A stretch of DNA of 64,000 nucleotides from the NCBI RefSeq assembly GCF_947242115.1, contig NC_074714.1:42886149-42950148 (forward strand), read 5' to 3'. Every line of letters starts with the position of its first letter. Position 1 is the stretch's first letter. The notes below the pieces were generated by a model. That model did not search any database and was not told where the DNA came from. It saw nothing but the letters and a program-made list of their open reading frames with translations. The stretch comes from Biomphalaria glabrata (Eukaryota > Mollusca > Gastropoda > Planorbidae). Shown here one piece after another: positions 56,517 through 64,000 of this stretch. The position numbers and the translations under genes are program-made.

Positions 56517-56797
56517 AAAGTAAATAGTAATGCTCCCCTTTCAGACCTAGCTATCTATAGTGCAGGTGATGTAAAGGTCATCCGTTTCTATGGTCGAGGG
56601 TATCATGTGGCCAGCACAACTACAAACCACCATTAAGTTCCCCAACTAAAGAGTGGTACACATTTAAGTTGGGTGGACTCGGGGGCGTCGTTAAAATCCC
56701 AAAATTCAAAATACCAATCTTCACCAAAGTTCGAACCCGCGACCTCTAGGTTTGGAATTCAAGCGCTTTAGCATTCAGCCACCACGTATTACGTGGT
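56517..56797 (-). mobile_element. tRNA-derived SINE type S1, reversed
   Basis: From the reversed tail 'agtaatgctcccctttcaga' through 'catgtggccagcacaac' and the reversed B box 'gttcgaacccgcgacc' to 'aagcgctttagcattcagcc'. Confidence 0.87.
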
Positions 56798-57621
56798 AAG
56801 TAACTTTAGACTAATGTGTTTTAACTTGAATTTTAAGTGTTTTAAAGGAAATACAATAGAGTAAAAAAAACAATTAGTAGGCTTGACTTTTTATTTTCTC
56901 CATTCAGTTTTTATAGTCTTCGTTCTAATTGTACACTCGTGTTTAAATCTCAATGAAGCCTAAGAATATTTGATCGGAGCTTTGAGCTGAATTATGATTG
57001 AGTGATATAGATTTAGACTTGCCAATAGGCAGCAAGGAAACCTTCACTCAGAAACCCCTATCTCCCCACCCTTCCACAACAAGCTGGACCAGATTGCAAG
57101 ATTTATCCGATCGGGAAGTTTTAATAATAATCCAATCGCCCATCATTGCTGTTTCTATATTTATGACGCATTATTCTTTGACGAATTAATTTATATGAAA
57201 TGCATTTCTGTAGCTTTTTCACTTATGGATTCTTGGCAAATATAGACTATGTAATGGGGTCCTCGGGTCAAACAAGTTTGCGAACCTTTGATATTAGAAC
57301 ATACACTTACACACATACAACGAAAAGTAACTAGATACGTTTTTAATGACTTATCAAAGAATCTTAATAACAGAAATACGTTTGTCATGAAGTGACCACA
57401 TAATGGCACGACCAAAACTATAATTCAATTTCTTAAGAGAAAAAGTTTTTACACATAAAATACACATAAATGTAACAGATATACAAAATAAATAGTTTAA
57501 AATTAAAATTTATATTTTAAAAGACTTTCATTTAACTTACATTATTAGTCTACATATTTAGCGCCAAATACCACCGTCGCCAAAAATGCTACGTCACCCA
57601 ACACGTTGCATCGCCAAAACG

Positions 57622-57812
57622 ATGGCTGCCTGGTCGTGCGGTTTGCGCGCTGGACTATCGTTCGGATTTATCGATGGTCCCGGGTTCAAACCCTGCCCGC
57701 TCCCATCCCCCGTCGTCCTGCGGGAGGTTTGGACAATAAAGTAAACTATCTTCAACTCTGAAGGAACATCAGAAAAATGTAAAACATTTTACAAACATTT
57801 TACAAACGTCCA
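57622..57812 (+). mobile_element. tRNA-derived SINE type S3, best forward copy
   Basis: Head 'gatggctgcctggtcgtgcg' with 'gtttgcgcgctgg', B-box-like 'cccgggttcaaaccctg', 'cccgtcgtcctgcgggagg', then 'cttcaactctgaaggaacat' and an 'aaacattttacaaac' repeat tail. The tRNA-like head supports Pol III origin. Confidence 0.85.
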
Positions 57813-57869
57813 TGTTGCCAAAACGTCCTGCTTCGGACTCATTTCTTGCATATTAATAGAAAGGTTAAC

Positions 57870-58110
57870 TAAAGTAATTGGTTTTCCGAAAAGATTCTGA
57901 CAATACGTTTCTTGCTTCAATGACACTGCAGAAGAAAGAATACTTATTGGAATATGTCTTAGCATATAGAATAAGTGAGATGCCTTTTACTTTTCGTCTC
58001 TCTGAGTACTTTATTTATTTAATTCGTAAATAAAGGTTTAATGTTTTATGTACTATTACCACTTTACTTTTTAATATCGTATACTGAAGATTTAACAAAT
58101 ATTGCATTTT
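57870..58110 (-). mobile_element. LINE family A, worn 3' fragment
   Basis: Reversed match to the family A C-terminal region: 'tgcagaagaaagaatactta', 'tcttagcatatagaataag', 'tctctgagtactttattta' and 'atgttttatgtactatta'. More diverged than the other copies. Confidence 0.6.
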
Positions 58111-59014
58111 ACTTATGTAAAAAAGACTTTACCTATACTGAAAAGGATTTTAAAAGCTGAAATGTTTTTTTTAAAATGGCCTTTTGATTGACGGAAGATT
58201 GATGATGATTCTAAATATATCCATGCAGGTTTTGTTAAAAAAATGAAGGCAAATTTTTAAAATATGTGATCAGTCTTAATGCTGAAACAAAACAAAACAA
58301 AAAAAAATAATAAAAAACAATGCCAATTATCGTTTGATGACACGCACTAACTAATGCCCCATCTACAGTTTTTGACGACAGCACTGTGAATGCTAAAAAA
58401 TTGACTTGATAGATGACGCCACGTTTTGGGGGATTAAAAAAACCCTGAGATCGTGAATGACAACTGTTATGAAATTCCTTATGCATTAACTTTCTAACCA
58501 CTGTCAGAAACATTAACGTGGACCTGTCTGTCAGTATATAACACTATACAAACACCACGTTCAGGGCCGGCCTTTAATAATTGGAGGCCCTAGGTAAGGT
58601 GATTTTGGTGGCCTCAAATGAAATAAAAAAAGAAGCAGAAAAAAAAACAAACAAAAAAAAAACAATTTATTAAAAACCCTGAGGTTAGATTATGTTTATT
58701 TACAGCACTCTATAAATTAAACTAAATAATTTCTTTTAAAAATCTAGATCGACAAATAACTGACTTACTGATGGAACCTTTAACATCGAAATAAGTCAGC
58801 TAATAAAACATATTTTGATTATATAATGAAGCGAACAAATGCTTCGTAACGTCGGGTTGTTGGACTTACTATGTAGACTACAAATAACAAGTGTGATAAC
58901 ATCTTCACTATGATTTTTTTTTATAACAAATTTGACATTATTATATTTCCTACTTATATTTCAATGTTAACATCGCTCATTGATAGGGGGACCCGGAGTA
59001 TATTTATCAACAGA

Positions 59015-59162
59015 ATGAAGCAACCCACATTGATACTCTTCTATGTCTTCATGAATTTTGAGACCTTGACCTTAGCTTCAAGCAGCACGAGCTCAGTTTT
59101 CAAACTAGCTTACGGCTCCAAGATTACACAAGGGACACCACTGGGAATCTGGACTTCAACGG
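59015..59162 (+). CDS. Second PAN/GDW-family gene (GDW2), exon 1 only
   Basis: ATG at 59015 opens a signal-peptide exon of 49 full codons, ending in phase 1 before gtatgt, exactly like exon 1 of GDW1 (35075-35219). The two share ILFYV, a LAxSTSS stretch, LAYG-x-KIT-x-GTPL and TSTG at the border. The next exon should start with two bases and encode a PAN-like Cys pattern. None was found in the 4.8 kb to the right edge, which is filled by transposons, so the rest is either beyond the window or lost. Confidence 0.68.
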
Positions 59163-59317
59163 GTATGTCAAATAGCGTATTAACATACCTACTAGAAATT
59201 GTATAGGCCTTCATTGTTTACCTTAGCTTTTGAGAGGTCCTAGAATTAATATTCTGTCGTTACAAAGGCCCCTGAACAGTCTATACAACATATCTCATTG
59301 TCGTCTGTCCCTTGACT

Positions 59318-59475
59318 TTCGTGACAGTTTGTAGGTGTACTGTGACAGTTTGTAGGTGTGCCGTGACAGTTCGTAGGTGTGCCGTGACAGTTTGTAGGTG
59401 TACTGTGACAGTTTGTAGGTGTGCCGTGACAGTTCGTAGGTGTGCCGTGACAGTTCATAGGGTTGCTGTGACAGC
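59318..59475. repeat. 21-bp tandem repeat, about 7.5 copies
   Basis: The unit is 'gtgacagtttgtaggtgtac' plus one base, with variants ('ttcgtagg', 'gtgcc'). On the minus strand it reads CHGTPTN repeats, which is periodicity and not a gene. It directly abuts the 3' end of a LINE family A copy. It is unrelated in sequence to the 21-bp satellite at 14.3 kb. Lies in intron 1 of GDW2. Confidence 0.93.
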
Positions 59476-59546
59476 ATGACGCGTAGGACGTAATCATCTT
59501 CTTTTTTGAAGTAACGTCTGTATTATATAAGATAAGATAAGAAGCT
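59476..59546 (+). mobile_element. LINE family A, extreme 3' end
   Basis: Reads 'gcatgacgcgtaggacgtaa', then 'tgaagtaacgtctgtatta', then (GATAA)n, the reverse of the tail at 1055-1130. Only about 70 bp remain, and a tandem repeat stands in place of the upstream part. Confidence 0.75.
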
Positions 59547-59576
59547 CGTGTAACCAAATCCTTCCACTTTTCCCGG

Positions 59577-59990
59577 TGTTAGACACCTTATTTATAGTTT
59601 AGTTATTTAGCGACGCACCATAGAAGACGCATATTGAATGGGACTAGTGACGTTTGGGATATGTTCGGTTAGAGACCGGAAAATCAGTTAGCGATATAAT
59701 TCTCTAGGGTAACGACGTGTTTAGTGACAGAGACTTTTACTGTGGCCTTTTATTAGAATAAATATATGTGAAGTTGTTCATCAGCGTTGACTACATCTCT
59801 TCACTAGTTAAAACCGATGTGTTTGTTTTGTCTGGATTGATCAACTACACGGAATACACCCGAACAATTACACCCAAACGCTTGCAGAGTAATTGGTTGA
59901 AATTCAACAGTCATCCATAGTTTACCTCAAGACAGCCTGAACAAGCAACATCACAGTGGCGACCCCGAAGCCCGAAGCCCGGATGAACCC
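59577..59990 (+). mobile_element. LTR family A, 5' LTR and start of the leader
   Basis: The LTR is 59577-59955 (tgttagacacc to catcaca), homologous to the solo LTR at 24445. It is followed by 'gtggcgaccccgaagcccg', a primer-binding-site-like start. After about 35 bp the element is interrupted by LTR family B. Its remaining body is not in the window. A fossil fragment. Confidence 0.8.
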
Positions 59991-60249
59991 TGTTAATTAT
60001 GATCTAGGTTCACAGTCAGCAATAAACAAACAACAACCATTAGTGTCATGGCGGAGAATGATACTTTATTATATTGAACGCGTGCACCTTTGCGCACCAT
60101 ATCAACATCCCCTTTTCTTTAAAAAAAAAATATAAAAAAATAAAACATTTCGGGGAGTATCATAGAAAAAAAAGAAAAAAACAACAACATAAACAACTAA
60201 ACGTAACATACATGTATACGCTTCAATCAATATGAAACATATCACATTT

Positions 60250-62725
60250 AAAAATAATAATAATAATTTTAATAATAATTTTATTTATAAAGCGCTGTTA
60301 ACAAACAAAATGTAGGCTCAAGGCGCTGTAACAACATTACAAACATAAACACAACTGCCGAAATAACAGTTAATCTAAAAAAGTTTTAAACAAGTAGGTC
60401 TTAATGTTCTTCTTAAAAGTGGTATAGCATGTTGTCTGTCTGAGATCAATGGGGAGTGAGTTCCAAACCTTTGGTCCGTGAACTGAAAAAGCACGCAGAC
60501 CGTAGCTTTTGAGGGAGAAACGTGGCACTACTAAAAGCGTTGAGTCCATTGAGCGCAGGGTTCTCTGGGGGACATATGGAGTAATCAGTTCGCTAAGGTA
60601 CAAGGGCATCTCATTGTTATATATACACTGATGACAAAGTGTGGCGACATTGTAATCGATTCTGGCTTTCACGGGAAGCCAATGGAGCGTGCGCAAGAGC
60701 GTAGTAGCAGAATCTTGTCTAGTTTTTTTAAGGACTATTCGAGCGGCGTTGTTCTGTATACGTTGCAGCTTGGCTATTTTGTCATCAGGTATACCTGCTA
60801 GCACGGCGTTGCAGTAGTCAAGGCGGGAGAGTATGAATGCCACAGCTAGCGTTTTTGTTGACTCCGTTGTTAAATATGGTCGGATCTGGCCTAATCTGCG
60901 CAGCTGCAGATAAAGACCTTTGCAGAGCTGATTTATGTGTGGGTTGAAAGATAGTGTTGAGTCGAAGAAAACTCCAAGATTCCGCACTACATGGACAAAA
61001 GGAACATGGCAGTTCGTGATAAAGAGAGAATCTGTGCTTTCAACTTTTGAGACATTGTTCCTAGTGCCAATCTTAATTATTTCTGTCTTGTCTTCGTTCA
61101 TCTTGAGTTTATTTTCAACCATCCAATCGCTCACCCTTGCAACGGTACCACTGATATTCTCTGCCAGATGGGACACCTCTGAGGGTACTGATGAATCGTA
61201 TAACTGTGAGTCATCGGCAAAGAAATGGTATAAGATGCCGGTTGGCCGTATGACACCGCTGAGTGGATATGTGTACATAGTGAACAGTACTGGGCCTAGA
61301 ACTGATCCTTGGGGTACTCCGTACTTCAAAAGTAAGCTTGTTGATTCCGTCCCGCTAACAACGACACTTTGGGTGCGTTCCGTCAGGTAGGATCCAAGCC
61401 ACTTTAGGACGACTCCTGCTAAACCAAAAGTTGCAGAGAATCTGGCCATCCTAATTTCATGGTCTAGCGTATCAAAGGCTGCGGACAAGTCCAGCATAGA
61501 AAGAATTGATATGTGGCCTTTGTCGGAATTGTGAAGTAAGTCGTTTAGTACCCTGACCACTGCTGTCTCTGTGCTACGGCACTTCCTATATGCAGATTGA
61601 AATTCTTCCAAGAGACAGTACTGTTCAAGATGAGAAAGAATTTGCACTAACACGATGCGCTCCAGAAGCTTTGACAGGAAGGGAAGATTTGAAACCGGGC
61701 GATAGTTTTTTAGACATTCCGGGTCAAGACTGGATTTCTTTAATAAGGGCCTGACAAGTGCATGCTTAAATTGCTGTGGTACAATGCCTGAAGTCAGTGA
61801 AGAGTTCACAATGTTGGTAATTGTAGGTACAAGCTCATCTAAACATTCAAGGAGCAAGGAGGTTGGAATGGGATCAAGGTCACATGACTTATTTGGCATC
61901 TTCAAAATAGTACTTTTGACATAATCTTCAGAGACACGCTGAAACTCGCAAAAAGGAGTATTTTGAAAAATTGGAGAGTGGTCAAGCTGTGATGAGAGGG
62001 ATGGCATGTCATTTCTAATCTGCTCAATCTTCCCAATGAAGAATCTATTGAAGGAATCAGGAAGTTCAGATAATGGGATAGATGACGGCAAACGTTCGTT
62101 ATTTGCTCCCCCTAACATTTCAGCGGTGATCCTGAATAGCTCCTTTGAAGAATCAGAATTTTCGATTTTTTGTCGAATATGACTAGCTTTTGCGTCTCTA
62201 ATCATACGGTTAACCTTGTTTTTTTCTCGTATGTATATTTGTCGATGTATCGTCAGACCTGTCTTTTGAAATGTACGTTCGGCACGTCGGCAAATAAGTT
62301 TGGCAGTCTTTATGTCTTCCGTCAACCAGGGTGCAGATGGCCTAACTGAGACTGTACGAGTGACAAGAGGTGCATGGCTGTCCAGCAACTTTTTCAAGCA
62401 AGAACTGTAATTGCTGAGAACGTCTGTGTTGCTCTGTTGCAACAGCAAAGAGGTCACGTCCATTTTGAAGGAGGCAATATCTATGGCTTTAAGTTTACGG
62501 GAAGTCACGTTTTTCTTTGGCCTTTTTGCTTTTGATAGGCGCATTTCAAAGTTTACGAGAAAATGATCTGACAAGCCGCGGTCTGAGACATTGAGTTTGG
62601 CTACAAGCTCACTTGCATTTGTAACAATCCAGTCAAGAGTATGGCCTTTGACGTGCGTCGGAACATTTATCAGTTGGTCTAAGTTGCGATCCTTTAGCGC
62701 ATTTTTCAGCGACATCGCGTATGTC
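60250..62725 (-). mobile_element. 5'-truncated L2/CR1-like LINE (LINE D), open ORF
   Basis: An uninterrupted frame, 62715-60370 (781 aa), starts inside the end of the endonuclease domain (HVKGHTLDWIVTN, LSDHFLVNFEM). It continues through a linker and the full RT: LKNYRPVSNLPFLSKLLERIV, FQSAYRKCRSTETA, LDLSAAFDTLDH, YGVPQGSVLGPVLFTMYTYPL and HFFADDSQLYDS (FADD), and then the C-terminal part ending TYLFKTFLD. The 3' end has 'gcgccttgagc' and 'gcgctttataaataaaatta' and then ATT repeats, typical of L2/CR1-type LINEs. The lack of stops indicates a young insertion. The annotated Met is internal, because the true N-terminus was lost by 5' truncation. Confidence 0.92.
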
Positions 62726-62769
62726 TCATTTTCACTGTCAAAATGTCAGAATCAACATTCAATAGTTCA

Positions 62770-63789
62770 TTAAGACACATAGTCATTGAATCTTGTCGGT
62801 TTCTTCAACTGATCCCTTGGTCGCAGGGAATGATGAGTTGATGAGTGGCGAACGTGTTGATCCTGAGTTCTATTGTCCTGTATGTTGTTATCAGTATCGG
62901 GAAATATATCTTCTTCTGTTTCTCTGTTCGGGTTAATATGCACTCTGTTTCTTTGGTACACTGCACCATTGTCACCTCGAATAATGTAAGCTCTCTGATT
63001 GACTTGAGACTGGATTCTTCCACGTCTCCATGTAGGGTCATTAGGAGATTGGAAATAGACCATCTGTCCAGTTTTCAGCTGACTTAAATTTCTTGACCTC
63101 TTATCATAAGATGTTTTTACACTCATCTGACGTTTTTCTTTCCTTCTCATAATGTTCTCTTGACATGTAGAAATCTTAATGTTACTCCTTTTGTTTGGTA
63201 TCAGTGTTCGAGTCATCCGACCAAAAAACATCTGAACTGGGCTTAGATTTGTGTCTTGCCTTGGAGTATTTCTAAATTCCAGAAGAGCTTCATAAGCATC
63301 TGACTTTGATTCTCTAGATTTCTTCATTATGTTCTTCAAAATTTTAACTGCTGACTCAGCTTTTCCATTGGATTGATGGTGTCCTGGAGAAGATTTCAAA
63401 TGAGTCACTCCCCATTCCATCATAAATTTGGAAAAATATTCCGATGTGAACTGAGGTCCGCTATCAGATATACAAACTTTGGGCACCCCATATCTTGCAA
63501 ATAAAACTTTCAGTTTCTTTATAATTGCGTGTGTTGTTGTCAACTGCATGTTTTCTACCTCTATGAAATTTGAATAATAGTCCACTATGGCTAGATATTG
63601 TTGGTCACACATTTGAAATAAATCAATTCCAATCTTGTCCCACGGATTAGAACCTATTTCGTGCTGTATTAATTCTTCTCTCTGATTTGCTGGTTTATTT
63701 TTCTGACAAATGTAGCATGAGTTGGCTATTTCCTGTATTCGAGCTGATAATCCAGGCCAGAAAACTGTTTCTTTTGCTCTTCTTTTCAT
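62770..63789 (-). CDS. Family B element: integrase region
   Basis: An open frame of 339 codons, with the HHCC finger partly upstream of it (Cys pair NSCYICQKNKP). The core has the first Asp in LAIVDYYSNF, the second in CISDSGPQF and the Glu in HHQSNGKAESAVK. It then has the LEFRNTPRQDTNLSPVQMFFGR block and a GQMVYFQSPNDPTWRRG-like C-terminal fold. The HHQSNGKAE signature suits the Mag-like side of Ty3/gypsy. The frame ends just before the LINE D insertion. Confidence 0.87.
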   Translation of the reverse strand: MKRRAKETVFWPGLSARIQEIANSCYICQKNKPANQREELIQHEIGSNPWDKIGIDLFQMCDQQYLAIVDYYSNFIEVENMQLTTTHAIIKKLKVLFARYGVPKVCISDSGPQFTSEYFSKFMMEWGVTHLKSSPGHHQSNGKAESAVKILKNIMKKSRESKSDAYEALLEFRNTPRQDTNLSPVQMFFGRMTRTLIPNKRSNIKISTCQENIMRRKEKRQMSVKTSYDKRSRNLSQLKTGQMVYFQSPNDPTWRRGRIQSQVNQRAYIIRGDNGAVYQRNRVHINPNRETEEDIFPDTDNNIQDNRTQDQHVRHSSTHHSLRPRDQLKKPTRFNDYVS

Positions 63790-64000
63790 TGAGTCTACTC
63801 CCAGATGTGCTGCATGGAGTTTTTCTTCTATTTCCTTGCGAAGTGATATCGGTATGATTATTTGTTCTCATTTCAACAGGAGTCCGTCTTCGTATGTTAA
63901 CATGTCTCTTAGTGAAAAATATTGTTTGAGTTCAGGTAAACTATTATGTTTGTCTGGCCATCCATTTAGGATATACTGAATAAGTGTTTGCATTGTTCTA

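Larger units (their letters stand above)
59991..64000 (-). mobile_element. LTR element of family B (Ty3/gypsy, Mag-like), partial
   Basis: Reads on the minus strand and leaves the window on the right. The proposed 3' LTR is only 117 bp (59991-60107, TGTT...AACA ends in both readings), preceded in element sense by a purine tract (AAAGAAAAGGGGA). Mag-type elements are known for very short LTRs. The integrase region lies at about 62770-63900. A LINE (about 60250-62725) is inserted between integrase and LTR. Only the 3' third is visible, so wholeness cannot be judged. Confidence 0.72.

Noticed and set aside
60935-61390. 151-codon + strand frame
   Set aside because: Antisense shadow of the LINE D RT.

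Overview
The window looks like a gene-poor, AT-rich stretch of a mollusc nuclear genome, most likely a pulmonate or related heterobranch gastropod. That placement is an inference. It rests on spliced genes of secreted families that are expanded in molluscs (ependymin-related proteins, and a PAN/Apple-like family with a GDW-x-LVF domain), GT-AG introns of up to 5.8 kb, and dense LINE, SINE, LTR, hAT and satellite content. I see no bacterial, viral or organellar gene organisation and no true tRNA or rRNA gene. tRNA-like boxes occur only inside SINEs.

Host genes, all on the + strand. (1) The last exon of a universal stress protein (4563-4781), whose upstream exons were not found. (2) EPDR copy 1 (about 8351-11683), with exons 2-5 intact but no in-frame start in exon 1. 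(3) A lone putative terminal exon at 13429-13554. (4) A complete six-exon gene for a 307-aa secreted PAN-like/GDW protein (35075-39756). (5) A complete five-exon EPDR copy 2 of 198 aa (41430-52524), with a TATA box. (6) Exon 1 of a second PAN/GDW gene (59015-59162). The order EPDR1 ... GDW1 - EPDR2 - GDW2 suggests tandem duplication of a two-gene module that repeats have since pushed apart.

Repeats, left to right. 1-2.2 kb: a 5'-truncated LINE. 14.3-15.8 kb: a 21-bp satellite that appears to have grown inside a tRNA-derived SINE. 16.4-17.0 kb: a 38-bp array. 18.2-20.0 kb: a 1.8-kb DNA element with GGGCGTAGCC-type inverted ends. 20.2-21.4 kb: a 53-57-bp array with a 342-bp higher-order period. 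21.8-22.4 kb: a hAT remnant with an 8-bp target duplication. 23.5-32.1 kb: a LINE with an inverted 5' half, hit later by a solo LTR and by an almost complete Ty3/gypsy element (25105-31792) whose pol order is PR-IN-RT-RH. 33.3-34.9 kb: more LINE and SINE pieces. 42.8-46.1 kb: a second, nearly full-length LINE with an inverted 5' half, in intron 1 of EPDR2. 49.3-50.7 kb: 28 almost identical 48-bp repeats in intron 3 of EPDR2. 59.5-64 kb: a nest of one LTR element, a second LTR element inside it, and a 5'-truncated L2/CR1-like LINE inside that.

I found no evidence of a new multi-gene enzymatic system. The most unusual items are the alternating EPDR/GDW gene pairs, the copia-like domain order in a gypsy element, two 5'-inverted LINEs in one window, and the satellite seeded inside a SINE. 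All exon coordinates are hand-derived from splice signals and may be off by one base.
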